A stretch of DNA of 53,236 nt from positions 1 to 53,236 of the forward strand of contig JAFEGX010000148.1 of assembly GCA_018239675.1 (NCBI GenBank), in the 5' to 3' direction. The DNA is from Verrucomicrobiota bacterium. Its GTDB lineage: Bacteria > Verrucomicrobiota > Verrucomicrobiia > Opitutales > Opitutaceae. Of the stretch, positions 17,547-27,088 are shown in pieces. The notes under the pieces were generated by a model. It was not told where the DNA came from. It did no database searches and was given only the letters and a program-made list of their open reading frames with translations. The first letter of the stretch is position 1, and each line of letters starts with the position of its first letter. The position numbers and the translations under genes were made by a program.

Positions 17547-18674
17547 ATGATCCGCGTATTTGTCTCCGGCTGCTACGACATCATCCATGCCGGCCACATC
17601 CAGTTTTTCCGGGAGGCGCGGGCCTTGGGTGCGCACCTGACGGTGTCGTTTGCGTCGGCGGAGGTGCTGTGGCGTCACAAACACCGGCGCAGCTCGCTGC
17701 CGGACGACCACAAGCGCGCGCTGCTGGCGTCGCTGGACATGGTGGACGAGGTCGTCATGGGCACGGGCTCCGAGGACGGCCTCGATTTCAAGGATGATTT
17801 CCTCCGCCTGAAGCCCGACATCCTGGCGGTGACCGATGACGACAAGTACGGTGATCTCAAGCGCGCCCTCTGCGCCCAGGTCGGGGCGCGGTACGTGGTG
17901 TTGCCGAAGACGCCGCCGCAGTTCTCGCCGGTCTCGACCACCCAGCTCGTGCGCCTGATCCGCGCGCCCGAGGTGGCGCCGCTGCGGGTGGACTTTGCGG
18001 GCGGGTGGCTGGATGTGCCGCGCTTCGCCCGGGCGGGCGGTTTCGTGGTCAACTGCGCGATCTCGCCGACGGTCTCCCTCCGCGACTGGCCCTATGAGCG
18101 CAACGCCGGACTGGGCGGCAGCGGCGCGTGGGCGCTGCTCAACGGCCGGGACGGCGTCGGCTCCGAGCTCGGCCTCGGCGTGGGCTGGCAGGATCCCGCG
18201 ATCATCGGGGAGACCGGCCTCTGCGTCTGGCGGAGCGGCCACCGTCCCGCGCTCGAGATCAAGACGGGCGGAGAGTTTCTCGCCGGGCGTATGGCGCTCT
18301 ATTGGACCGGCCGGCCGCACGACACGCCGAACCTCGCCGACCTCCCGCGAAACTACGATGCGATCTTCCAGGCGGGCGCCACGGCCCGCGAGGCGGTCTG
18401 GCGGAGCGACCTGGCCATGCTCGCCGACGCGGTGCGGCAGTCCTACTCCCGGGTCCAGCGGCCGGAAGGCATGGACCCGCTGCCGGGTGACCCGGCGGCG
18501 GCCGGCGCCTGGCGGGACGCGCTGCCCGTCGGGCTGAAGCCCCTGGCGTGGAAATACTGCGGCGGCGGCTTTGGCGGCTATGCCGTCTACCTGTTTGGCG
18601 ATGCGGCCGACCGCGACGCGGCCTGTGCGCGTCCGGGCTTCCGGGCGATCGAGCCCTATGTGCGCGTGCACTGA
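17547..18674 (+). CDS. Cytidylyltransferase-like / GHMP kinase-like fusion protein
   Basis: The 375-residue protein joins two nucleotide-using folds. Residues 1-140 are a nucleotidyltransferase: VFVSGCYDIIHAGH contains the HxGH motif (14-17), and VSTTQLVRLIR (near 130) resembles the ISTT motif. From about residue 144 comes a GHMP kinase-like half. It opens with APLRVDFAGGWLDVPRF, has a loop GLGGSGAW (about 188) in place of the usual GLGSSA, and ends with CGGGFGGYAVYL (about 338). A sugar kinase plus nucleotidyl transfer could make an activated sugar in two steps, but the substrate is unknown. The kinase half is short, so it may be degenerate. ATG 17547 is chosen because the fold starts directly after it. 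Confidence 0.75.
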   Translation: MIRVFVSGCYDIIHAGHIQFFREARALGAHLTVSFASAEVLWRHKHRRSSLPDDHKRALLASLDMVDEVVMGTGSEDGLDFKDDFLRLKPDILAVTDDDKYGDLKRALCAQVGARYVVLPKTPPQFSPVSTTQLVRLIRAPEVAPLRVDFAGGWLDVPRFARAGGFVVNCAISPTVSLRDWPYERNAGLGGSGAWALLNGRDGVGSELGLGVGWQDPAIIGETGLCVWRSGHRPALEIKTGGEFLAGRMALYWTGRPHDTPNLADLPRNYDAIFQAGATAREAVWRSDLAMLADAVRQSYSRVQRPEGMDPLPGDPAAAGAWRDALPVGLKPLAWKYCGGGFGGYAVYLFGDAADRDAACARPGFRAIEPYVRVH

Positions 18675-18685
18675 GCTTGGGCTCG

Positions 18686-18806
18686 GGTTGAAGGCTGATG
18701 GTTGAAAGCTGAAAGGCCGGCGAGGCGTCTCCACGAGACAGACGCCTGGGCGAAAGGCAGCTCGCGGAGCGCCTCGCCCTTCAACGTTCAACCTTCAACT
18801 TTCAAC
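18686..18806. repeat. Family G inverted element (7-mer ggttgaa arms)
   Basis: The left arm 18686-18715 is built of ggttgaa, ggctgat, ggttgaa and agctgaa. The right arm 18776-18806 is its complement (cttcaac, gttcaac and so on). The interior has a smaller hairpin (ggcgtct ... agacgcc). It lies between convergent genes. Confidence 0.7.
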
Positions 18807-18832
18807 GGTCCCGGTCCCGCCGAGACCGCGGC

Positions 18833-21229
18833 TCACTCCGCGCGCAGGGAGACCACCGGATCGACGCGCATCGCGCGCTGTGCGGGCAGCAGCGTCGCCG
18901 CGAAGGTGATCACCGCCAGCCCGACGGTGACGGTGCCGAGGATCAGGGGATCGAGCGGCGCGGTCTGGTACAGCAGCGAGCCGAGCACCTGGCCGAGGGC
19001 CAGGGCGCCGACCAGGCCGAGCACGGCGCCGGCGGCAAAGAGCCGCAGGCCGCGCCCGAGGACGAGGCCGAGGATCTGGCCGCGCGTGGCGCCCAGCGCG
19101 AGCCGGATGCCGAACTCCCGCGTCCGCTGCGCGACCTGGTAGGAGAGCACGCCGTAGAGGCCCACCGCGGCGAGGACGACGGCGAGCCCGGCGAAGATCG
19201 TGAGCAGGAACGTGTAGAGCCGGGGCGTCGCGAAGGTGTTGTCGATCTGCTCGGCATAGGTCCGCACGTTCCAGATCGGCTGGTTGGGATCGACGTCGGC
19301 CACGGCGCGCCGGACGGCGCTGGCGAGCGTGGCCGCGTCGCGGTCGCTCCGCACCAGCAGCTGGAACCCGCCCTGTGGTCCCTGGCGGATCGAAAGGTAG
19401 GCCTGCACCAGCTTGGGCTCGTTGGCATAACCGTAAACCCGGAGGGTTGGCACCACGCCGATCACCATCGTGGGCTCGTCACCGCCCAGCGTGAGGCGGC
19501 GCCCGATCGGATCCTGGCCGGGCCAGTACTGGTCGGCAAACGCCTGGTCGATGATGGCGACCCGCTGGCCCTTGGGCAGGTCCTCGGGCCCGAATGGGCG
19601 GCCGCGGAGGAGCGGGATGCCGAGCGTCCGGAAGTAGCCGTCACTCACGACGTTCATCTCGGCGAGCGGATTCTGGCCGTTTGGCCACGGGGCGTGGCCC
19701 TCCGGGAGAAACGAGGTCTGCCAGCCCGAGTCGAGCGGGGCGTTGGTCGCGAGGTCCGCCGCGCTCACGCCTGGGAGCGCCCGCAGGCGCTCGAGCAGCC
19801 GCTGCTGAAACTGGCTGCGCTTCTCGGGCGTGTCGTACAGCTTGGGCGGCAGCGCGACGCGCGCAGTGAGCACGTTCCGCCCGTCGAAGCCGAGCTGCGC
19901 CGCCTGCATCCGGGCAAAGCTGCGCAGGAGGAGGCCGGCGCCGGCGAGCAGGACCAGCGTGAGCGCGACCTCGGCGACGATGAGACCCTCGCGGGCGCGC
20001 GCGGCCCGCGGGCCCGCCGAGCCGCCCCGTCCGCCGGCGGAGAGCGCGTGGCGGAGGTCGGGCGACGCCGCCCGCCAGGCGGGCCAGAGGCCGAAGGCGA
20101 GGGAGGTTACGATCGCGAGCGCGGCGCTGACGGCCAGCACGCGGCCGTCGATCGCCGCGTGCTGGAAGCGCGCGATCCCCGCGGGACTCAGGGCGACGAT
20201 GCCCTGCTGGGCCCACGCGGCGAGCAGCACGCCGAGACCGCCGCCGGCCAGGGCCAGGACGAAGCTCTCGGCCAGCTGGGCGCGGATGAGCTGGGCCCGG
20301 CTGGCGCCGAGGGCGGAGCGCACGGCGAATTCCGTCTCGCGCGCCGCGCCGCGGGCGAGCAGGAGGTTCGCGAGGTTGGCGCAGGCGATGAGCAGCACGA
20401 GGCCGACCGCGCCCTGTAGCAGGACCAGCCCGCTGCGGTAGGTGCCGACGGCGCCCTCGAACAGCGGCTGGCCGCTGGCCACGACGCCGGTGCTCTGGTC
20501 GGGATGATCCTGCGAGATGCGGGCCGAGATCCGGCGCAGGTCCGCAAGGGCCGCCTCGAACGGGACGCCGGGTTTCATGCGGCCGACGGCGTAAATGCCC
20601 GGGTGGTTGCCGCGATTCTGCCAGTTCGGATTTGTGCCGCTCCGGCCGATCTGGGTGTAGAACTCGACGCCGGTGGGTGTCGCGAACTCCGCCGGGAGCA
20701 CGCCGATGACGGTGTGCGGTTCGCCGTTGAGCGTGATGGTGGTGCCGAGCACGTCGTCGCGTCCGCCGAAGCGGCTCTGCCACAGCCCATACCCGAGCAC
20801 CGCCAGCGGCGCGGCGCCCGGCTGGTCCTCGGCCGCGGTAAACACCCGGCCGCGCAGCGGGGGCAGGCCGACGGCGTCGAACAGCGCCGCACTCACGCGC
20901 GCGCCGCGGACCATCACCGGCTCCTCGCGGCCCGTCAGCGTGAAGTTGTCGCGCCGGTAGCCGCCCAGCGCCGTGAAGGCGGTGTTGTCGCGCTGCCAGT
21001 CGAGCAGGTCGGGCCAGGCGATCGAGGCCTCCTTGAAGTTGATCTCGTCCTCCCACAGCACGATGAGCCGGTCGGGCGAGGGGTACGGCAGCGGCGTGAG
21101 CAACACCGACTGCACCAGCGAGAAGATCGCGGTGTTGGCCCCGATGCCGAGGGCGAGGGTCAGGACGGCGACCAGCGTGAACCCGGGGTGCTTGAGGAGC
21201 CGAAGGCAGGCGTGGCGCAGGTCAGGCAT
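18833..21229 (-). CDS. ADOP-type ABC transporter permease (duplicated MacB/FtsX permease) 4
   Basis: The 798-residue protein has the duplicated layout: a first transmembrane segment (about 18-40), MacB_PCD periplasmic domain and FtsX core, then a second MacB_PCD and FtsX core. It ends [19 protein letters not shown]-terminal [30 protein letters not shown] is the usual entry of this family. It is the last of four such permeases behind one HlyD adaptor and one ATPase. The export substrate is unknown; these proteins lack their own ATPase domain, unlike MacB. Confidence 0.9.
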   Translation of the reverse strand: MPDLRHACLRLLKHPGFTLVAVLTLALGIGANTAIFSLVQSVLLTPLPYPSPDRLIVLWEDEINFKEASIAWPDLLDWQRDNTAFTALGGYRRDNFTLTGREEPVMVRGARVSAALFDAVGLPPLRGRVFTAAEDQPGAAPLAVLGYGLWQSRFGGRDDVLGTTITLNGEPHTVIGVLPAEFATPTGVEFYTQIGRSGTNPNWQNRGNHPGIYAVGRMKPGVPFEAALADLRRISARISQDHPDQSTGVVASGQPLFEGAVGTYRSGLVLLQGAVGLVLLIACANLANLLLARGAARETEFAVRSALGASRAQLIRAQLAESFVLALAGGGLGVLLAAWAQQGIVALSPAGIARFQHAAIDGRVLAVSAALAIVTSLAFGLWPAWRAASPDLRHALSAGGRGGSAGPRAARAREGLIVAEVALTLVLLAGAGLLLRSFARMQAAQLGFDGRNVLTARVALPPKLYDTPEKRSQFQQRLLERLRALPGVSAADLATNAPLDSGWQTSFLPEGHAPWPNGQNPLAEMNVVSDGYFRTLGIPLLRGRPFGPEDLPKGQRVAIIDQAFADQYWPGQDPIGRRLTLGGDEPTMVIGVVPTLRVYGYANEPKLVQAYLSIRQGPQGGFQLLVRSDRDAATLASAVRRAVADVDPNQPIWNVRTYAEQIDNTFATPRLYTFLLTIFAGLAVVLAAVGLYGVLSYQVAQRTREFGIRLALGATRGQILGLVLGRGLRLFAAGAVLGLVGALALGQVLGSLLYQTAPLDPLILGTVTVGLAVITFAATLLPAQRAMRVDPVVSLRAE

Positions 21230-21383
21230 GGGGCGATGCTGTCGAAAACCCGGTCGCGCGGGAAAAGTTACACGGCATCGCTTGGATCATGCTGGGAAAT
21301 CGCGACCACGACGGGGCGGGAACCGGGCGATTGCCGGCGGTGCGGGGGGTCTTTGGCCGGTGACGCTCGGCGCCGGCCCGGCC

Positions 21384-23786
21384 TCAGTCGGTCCGCAGGG
21401 CGACGAGCGGGTCGATCCGGCTGGCGCGCAGCGACGGCACCAGGCAGGCGGCCGCCGACACGAGCGCGAAGAGGAGCGCGACCCCGGCGTAGACACCGGG
21501 ATGGAGCGGGGTGACATCGAACAGCAGCGATCGGATGAGCTGGGCGACGCCGACGGCGCCGAGCAGCCCGACCGCGAGCCCGAGCGCGACCAGGCGCAGG
21601 CCGGAGCGCATCACCAGCGCGATGACCGCGCGGCGGGGCGAGCCGAGGGCCATGCGGATGCCGATCTCGCTGGTGCGCTGCGTGACTGCGTAGGCCAGCA
21701 CCGAATAGAGCCCCACTGCCGCCAGCAGCAGCGCAATCCCCGCGAAGATCGCGGTCAGCGTGGCGACGATGCGCTGGGCGCCGAGGCTCTGGTCGACCGC
21801 CGCCTGCATGGTCTGGAAGAAAGAGATCGGCTGATCCTTGTCGACGGCCGCGACGGCGCTGCGGATCACCGCCTGCATTGCGTTCGGGTCAACCTCGGTC
21901 CGGACGGACACCACCATGCCGGGCCGCCCCAGCTGGCTCATCGGATAATACACCTCATCGGGGACCGGCGAGTTCAGGCCGGCGCTCTTCACATCGCCGA
22001 TGACGCCGACGACCTCGACCTTGATGTCCGCGTCGCGGCCGCGCAGCAGCACCTTGCCGACGGCGGACTCGCCCGGGAAGACGTGCTTGGCGAAACTCTC
22101 GTTGACCACGCACACCCCGGGCCCGCCGTCGCGGTCGTCCGGCGTGAACGTGCGGCCCTCGCGCAGCGGAATGTGGAGCAGCCGGAAGAAGTCGTTGCTC
22201 ACCACCTGGAACCCGGCGAGCGGCCGCTGGGCCAGCGGGAGGATCGGCCGGCCGCTGACGCTGTAGGGCGAGCGGGACAGGAACCCGCCGATCGGGAGGC
22301 CGAGCGAGGCGGAAGCGTCGCGAACCTGGGGATTCGCCCGCAGCTGCTCGAGCACCAGGGTGAAGAATCGCGCCTGCTCGGCGTTGGTCGGGTAGCGGCT
22401 CGGCGGGATGCCGATGAACGCGGAGGCGACCCCTTTCGGGTCGAAGCCCGGCGGCGTGCGTTGCAGCCGGAGGAAACTGAGCAGAAGCAGGCTGGAGCCG
22501 ACCAGCAGGATGACCGACAGCGCGACCTCGCCGACGATGAGCGACGAGCGGAAGTTGCCGCCCTGCCTCCCGGTGGAGCACCGGTTGCAGTCCTTGAGGA
22601 CCTCCACGAGGTTGGTCTTCGAGGCCTGCAAGGCGGGCACGAGTCCGACGAGCAGCCCGCTGGCGAAGGTCAGGCCGGCCGTGAACGCGAGCGCCGACCA
22701 GTCCAGGGTCAACGCCGTGTTCGGCGGCAGCAGCGAGGCCACGTTGGACTCGATGGCCGCGAGCGCCCACAGCGCGAGCAGCAGGCCGAGGCCGCCGGCG
22801 AGCGCCGAGAACAGGAGGCTCTCGGCGAGGAACTGCCGGACGATCGCCCAACGGGTGGCGCCGAGCGATTGCCGGATCGCGATCTCCTTGTGGCGGGCCA
22901 CCAGGCGGCCGAGGAAGAGGCTGGCGATGTTGGCACAGGCGATCAGGAGCACGAACGCCACCGCGCCGAGCAGCGTGTAGAATGTCGGCCGCAGCTGTCC
23001 GACGAGCGCCTCGACAAAGCCGCGCGGCACGCAGGTGTTGTTCGCGTCGAGGCGGGTCGGGAACTCCCGGGCGTACGCCTGGCCGAGTGCCACGAGCTCG
23101 GCCGCGGCCTGCTCGAGCGTGACGCCCGGCTTGAGGCGCGCAATGGGCTGGGTGTAGCCGGCGCCGTTCTGGACCTGCACGGCGGTGAGGCCCGTGACCT
23201 CGAACACCCGCGGCGCGAACACCTGGACCTGGCCGTAGGGATTGGTGAGATGGGGCGGCAGGATGCCGATCACCTGCCACGACAGGCCGTTGAGCTGGAT
23301 CTGGGAGCCGACCACGGCCTCGTCGCCGCCAAACCGGGTCTGCCAGAGCTCGTGGCTCAGGAGGCACACGTTCGGGCCGTTGGGCTGGTCGTCCTCCTCC
23401 ACGAAGCCGCGGCCGTGGAGCGGCCGCACGCCGAGCGTCGCAAAGAAGTCGGCCGTCACGCGCAGGCCGTTGAGCTGCTCCGGGTCGCCGCGGCCGGTGA
23501 GCGTGAAGTTGTCGAACGCGCTGTCCGCCACCGAGGAGAACGACGTGGCGTGCCGCCGCACCTCCTCGAACCGCGGCCACGACAGCGCCGGGGCGTTGAA
23601 GCTGAGGGACGGGTTGTTCACCCAGAGCGCCACCAGCCGGTCAGGCTGCGGCACCGTGACGGGCCGCAGGATCAGGCGATCGAAGACCGAGAACAGCGCG
23701 GTGTTCGCGCCAATGCCGACCGCCATCGTGAGGATGGCAACAATGGTGAAGCCGGGGGTCTTGAGCAGCGAGCGAAGGGGGTGCAT
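21384..23786 (-). CDS. ADOP-type ABC transporter permease 3
   Basis: The 800-residue protein has the same two-repeat MacB_PCD/FtsX layout, opening SLLKTPGFTIVAILTMAVGIGAN and ending LRASRIDPLVALRTD. The segment RLVARHKEIAIRQSLGATRW is the first FtsX coupling region, and QRTSEIGIRMALGSPRR is the second. It differs clearly from its neighbours in the periplasmic domains, which suggests separate cargo or partner specificity rather than recent duplication. The 154-bp gap after it shows no gene or obvious repeat. Confidence 0.9.
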   Translation of the reverse strand: MHPLRSLLKTPGFTIVAILTMAVGIGANTALFSVFDRLILRPVTVPQPDRLVALWVNNPSLSFNAPALSWPRFEEVRRHATSFSSVADSAFDNFTLTGRGDPEQLNGLRVTADFFATLGVRPLHGRGFVEEDDQPNGPNVCLLSHELWQTRFGGDEAVVGSQIQLNGLSWQVIGILPPHLTNPYGQVQVFAPRVFEVTGLTAVQVQNGAGYTQPIARLKPGVTLEQAAAELVALGQAYAREFPTRLDANNTCVPRGFVEALVGQLRPTFYTLLGAVAFVLLIACANIASLFLGRLVARHKEIAIRQSLGATRWAIVRQFLAESLLFSALAGGLGLLLALWALAAIESNVASLLPPNTALTLDWSALAFTAGLTFASGLLVGLVPALQASKTNLVEVLKDCNRCSTGRQGGNFRSSLIVGEVALSVILLVGSSLLLLSFLRLQRTPPGFDPKGVASAFIGIPPSRYPTNAEQARFFTLVLEQLRANPQVRDASASLGLPIGGFLSRSPYSVSGRPILPLAQRPLAGFQVVSNDFFRLLHIPLREGRTFTPDDRDGGPGVCVVNESFAKHVFPGESAVGKVLLRGRDADIKVEVVGVIGDVKSAGLNSPVPDEVYYPMSQLGRPGMVVSVRTEVDPNAMQAVIRSAVAAVDKDQPISFFQTMQAAVDQSLGAQRIVATLTAIFAGIALLLAAVGLYSVLAYAVTQRTSEIGIRMALGSPRRAVIALVMRSGLRLVALGLAVGLLGAVGVAQLIRSLLFDVTPLHPGVYAGVALLFALVSAAACLVPSLRASRIDPLVALRTD

Positions 23787-23796
23787 GGTGGGGGAG

Positions 23797-23932
23797 AAGT
23801 TACAGGGGCCAGGACCGACGGGCGGGTAAGTAACAGGGGCCCGGGACCAAGTATCAGGGTGGGGTGCGCGGGTCGCTTGGAAGGGGTGGCGGCTAGATTC
23901 CTGTTACTTGGATCCTGATACCTGCTCCTTGA
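23797..23932. repeat. Family H inverted element (aagtaac/aggggcc 7-mers)
   Basis: The left arm 23797-23860 carries two copies of words like aagttac-aggggcc. The right arm 23897-23932 is the complement (cctgttacttggatcctgat). It fills the gap between permeases 2 and 3. A relative occurs at 50731-50940. Confidence 0.65.
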
Positions 23933-23948
23933 GGCGCGCCGCGCGCCC

Positions 23949-26453
23949 TTATTCGGCCCGCAGCGCGATCATCGGGTCGACGCGCGTGGCGCGGCGGGCG
24001 GGAATGAAGGTGGCGACAAACGCGACGACCACGAGGAGGGCGCTCACGGCGGCATAGGTGAGCGGGTCGCGCGGGCTGACCTGGAAGAGGAAGTTGTTGA
24101 TGCTCTCCTCGGCGATGAGGCTGAAGGTAAGGGCGATGCCGAGGCCCAGCACGAGCCCCCAGACCAGCTGCCAGGCGCCCTGCGTCAGGACCATGCGGAA
24201 GATCGACTGGTGGTCCGCGCCGAGCGCCATACGGATGCCGAACTCCTGGGTGCGCTGGTTGACCGCGAACGACATCACGCCGTAGAGGCCGGCCGACGCG
24301 AGGATCACCGCAATCGCCCCGAATACGCCGAACATCACCACGATCACGCGGTTTTGCCCGACGAAGCCGAGGATATTGGTCCTCGGGGTCGCGACGAAAT
24401 AAAGGGGAAGGTTCGGGTCGACCCGGTTCACGGCCGCGCGCAGGCCGGTCGCGAAGCTCTCGGGCCGGACGGCCCCGCGCACCTTCACGATCACGGTGGC
24501 GAACTGCATGCCGTTCATGACCGGCTCATTGTTGCCGAACGGCACAGCGGTGAAGGGCACGTAGTAGCCGGCGTTGTCGTTCTGGTTGTTGAACGGCCCG
24601 AGCATGCGGACGTCGGTGACAACGCCCACGATCGTGCGCCACGGGTTGAACTGCGTGCCGTTGTTGGTCACGGAGCGGATGCGCCGGCCGAGCGGACTCT
24701 CGTTGCCAAAATGCTTCCGGGCGAAGGTCGCGTTCACGATCGCGACCGGCTGCTTCACATCGTTGTCAGCGCCGGTGAAATCGCGGCCCTCCAGCAGGCG
24801 CTGGCCCAGGGTCGCGAAATAGCCGTCGGTCACGTTCTCGACGTTCGTGACCGCGCGGTCCTTGTCGTCCTTGTACTGCTTGCCCTCGATCTCCACCGGG
24901 CCGGAGCCGGAGAACACCATCTGGAAGCGGTTGCTGAGCGCCGCCGACTCGATGGCGGAGTTGGCCCGGAGCTCGCGGAGCAGCTTCTCGTAGAAGACCA
25001 CCCGGGAATCGTTAGTCGGGTAGTCGCCCTCCATCAGGCCCATGCGGGCCGTGAGGACGCTGTCGGTGTCGTAGCCGTAGTTCACGTTCTGCTGCCGGAT
25101 GATCGTCTGCAACTCGAGCAGCGACCCGATGAGCAGCACGCAGGTCACGACGATCTGGATCACGACCAGGCCCTTGGAAATCAGGCTGACGAACCGGCCG
25201 GTGTTGCCGCGCCCGCCCTCCTTCAGCACCTCGCACGTGCACGCCCGCGAGGACATGAGCGCCGGGAGGAGGCCGGACATCAACGCGGACAGCACGGTCG
25301 CCACGAGGACGAAGATCAGCACCGGCCGGTCGAGCTCGAAAGTCATCCAGGACGGGGGCGGGTTGGTGGTCGCATGGACGGTGGAGTCGACCCAGTCGAT
25401 CGCCCACACCGACATTGCGACGCCGATGCCGGCGCCGATGGTGCAGAGGAGCAGGCTCTCGGTGAGCATCTGGCAAATGAGCCGGGCCCGCGTGGCGCCG
25501 AGCGAGGAGCGGATCGCCAGCTCCTTGGCGCGCAGCGTGGCCCGCGCGAACTGCATGTTCATCACGTTGAAGCACGCGATCAGCAGCACGCCGGCGCAGA
25601 AGGCCAGCATCGTGTAGAGCAGGCCGACGAGCTGACCGCCGGTGAACGAGTCGATCAGCGGGCGCACCCAGCCGAGGCTGTAGATCTTGTTCTCGGGGTA
25701 GGCCTCCGAGAAGCGCTTGGCTATCGTCGTCATCTCGACGTTGGCCTGCTCGATGGTGACATCAGGCTTCAGGCGACCGATGACCTGGACGGTGTTGATG
25801 CCGCGGTCATTCCGCGGCTTCACCGGGAACTCGGTGTTCACGGGGAGCCAGAGCTGCTCGTTGCCCGGGAACGAGAACTTCGGGGGCATCACGCCAATGA
25901 CGGTGCCGGCCCGCCCGTTGACCCGGACGGCCTGGCCGATCACGCGGCGGTCGCCCCCGAAATCGCGCTTCCAGAGGGCGTCGCTGAGAATGATGTTCTT
26001 GGCGACCCCGGGCTGGTCGTCCTCGGCGACGAAGTCACGGCCGAGGGCCGGCTGCACCCCGAGCACCCGGAAGAAGTCCCACGTCACGTAGGCGCCCTGC
26101 AGCCGCTGCGGCACGCCGTTGTTGGTGAGGTTGACCGTGGAGCCGTTGAGGAACGCGGCGAAGCCGTCGTAGGACTTAACCTCGCGCTTCAGCTCCGCGA
26201 AGTCGGCGGTCGTGACCTGCGAATTGAAGTTGCTGGGCCGGAAGTTGGTCGGGTCGACTAGGAGCACGTCGACCAGCTGCTCGGCGTGAGGGAAGGAAAA
26301 CCCGCGCAGCAGCACGCCGTTGATGACGGCGAACTGGGTCGTGACGGCGCAGATGCCGAGCGCCAGCACACCGGCCGCGAGCGCGCAGAAGCTCTTTTCC
26401 TTGATCAGGACCCGCAGGCCGATCCGGACGTCTTGGAGAAAATTCGAAAGCAT
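23949..26453 (-). CDS. ADOP-type ABC transporter permease 2
   Basis: The 834-residue protein has the family's two MacB_PCD/FtsX units, opening QDVRIGLRVLIKEKSFCALA and ending PARRATRVDPMIALRAE. Coupling regions are ATLRAKELAIRSSLGATRAR and NQRTQEFGIRMALGADHQ. It is the most divergent of the four at the N-terminus (ICAVTTQFAVINGVLLRGF rather than IGANTAIFS). A repeat-bounded cassette with a four-helix-bundle gene separates it from permease 1. Confidence 0.9.
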   Translation of the reverse strand: MLSNFLQDVRIGLRVLIKEKSFCALAAGVLALGICAVTTQFAVINGVLLRGFSFPHAEQLVDVLLVDPTNFRPSNFNSQVTTADFAELKREVKSYDGFAAFLNGSTVNLTNNGVPQRLQGAYVTWDFFRVLGVQPALGRDFVAEDDQPGVAKNIILSDALWKRDFGGDRRVIGQAVRVNGRAGTVIGVMPPKFSFPGNEQLWLPVNTEFPVKPRNDRGINTVQVIGRLKPDVTIEQANVEMTTIAKRFSEAYPENKIYSLGWVRPLIDSFTGGQLVGLLYTMLAFCAGVLLIACFNVMNMQFARATLRAKELAIRSSLGATRARLICQMLTESLLLCTIGAGIGVAMSVWAIDWVDSTVHATTNPPPSWMTFELDRPVLIFVLVATVLSALMSGLLPALMSSRACTCEVLKEGGRGNTGRFVSLISKGLVVIQIVVTCVLLIGSLLELQTIIRQQNVNYGYDTDSVLTARMGLMEGDYPTNDSRVVFYEKLLRELRANSAIESAALSNRFQMVFSGSGPVEIEGKQYKDDKDRAVTNVENVTDGYFATLGQRLLEGRDFTGADNDVKQPVAIVNATFARKHFGNESPLGRRIRSVTNNGTQFNPWRTIVGVVTDVRMLGPFNNQNDNAGYYVPFTAVPFGNNEPVMNGMQFATVIVKVRGAVRPESFATGLRAAVNRVDPNLPLYFVATPRTNILGFVGQNRVIVVMFGVFGAIAVILASAGLYGVMSFAVNQRTQEFGIRMALGADHQSIFRMVLTQGAWQLVWGLVLGLGIALTFSLIAEESINNFLFQVSPRDPLTYAAVSALLVVVAFVATFIPARRATRVDPMIALRAE

Positions 26454-26458
26454 CTTCG

Positions 26459-27087
26459 GAAGTGACGAGTGACGAGGGACGAGTGACTAGAAACTGACTG
26501 AGAGTGGCGGGTGACGAGAGGGGAATGACGAAGTGATGGCGCTGAGGGACGAAAGACTAGGGGCGGGCGGTGAGGGAGCGGCGGAGGGCGTTGAACATGC
26601 GGCGCACTTCATCGAGGAGGGAGAGGGTGGGGTGGCTGTGGTCGAGGCGGAGATGGCCGAGTTGGATCGAGAGGAGGAGTTGGGTCTCGAGTTCGGCGAC
26701 GGAGCCCTCGGCAGTGGAGACACCTTGGAGAAACTCACCAGTCGTGCGGCGGGCCTGGCCTTCTGCGATGTTGGACGGGATGGAGACCGCCGCGCGGCGC
26801 ATCTGGCTGACGAGCCCGCAGCGTTCCCCGGCCGGGAACGCGGATGTCAACTGGTAGACTTGGGCCGCAACGTGCATCGATTTCTGCCAAACAATGAGGT
26901 CTTTGAAGTTTTTCGCGGTGGGTTGTTCACTCATGCGCCCGATAATCCGGGCCATCGTTAAATGGTCACCAATCTCTCAGCGTCGTCGCTCTGTTATTTT
27001 GTCTAGGTTCTTTCTTCTCGATAATCTCAGTGACCGTCCTCCGTCTCGTCACTTGTCACTTGTCACTCGTCACTCGTCACTTTCCCA
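26459..27087. mobile_element. Cassette-like element, family F (agtgacg 7-mer arms) with four-helix-bundle cargo
   Basis: The left arm 26459-26530 (agtgacg, agtgacg, agggacg, agtgact) and the right arm 27046-27087 (complement, six words) are inverted and enclose one gene. The element begins 6 bp before the start codon of permease 2 and ends 2 bp from the stop codon of permease 1, so it occupies the whole gap. No transposase is encoded. Calling it mobile is an inference from this packing. Confidence 0.6.
26557..26934 (-). CDS. Four-helix-bundle protein (23S rRNA intervening-sequence / S23 family)
   Basis: The 125-residue product (ATG 26934; ATG 26955 would give 132) matches the short four-helix-bundle family. 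It shows FKDLIVWQKSMHVAAQVYQL, SQMRRAAVSIPSNIAEG and VAELETQLLLSIQLGHL. Relatives occur inside 23S rRNA intervening sequences and as the Avd partner of diversity-generating retroelements. No reverse transcriptase or template repeat is seen here. The gene is wholly enclosed by family F arms within a permease operon, so it is probably cargo rather than part of the transporter. Confidence 0.85.
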   Translation of the reverse strand: MSEQPTAKNFKDLIVWQKSMHVAAQVYQLTSAFPAGERCGLVSQMRRAAVSIPSNIAEGQARRTTGEFLQGVSTAEGSVAELETQLLLSIQLGHLRLDHSHPTLSLLDEVRRMFNALRRSLTARP

Positions 27088-27088
27088 T

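Noticed and set aside
20973..23918. 981-codon plus-strand frame opposite the permeases
   Set aside because: Antisense of well-supported permease genes, with no recognisable motif.
26459..27087. Diversity-generating retroelement
   Set aside because: The four-helix-bundle protein resembles Avd, but no reverse transcriptase or template/variable repeat pair is present nearby.
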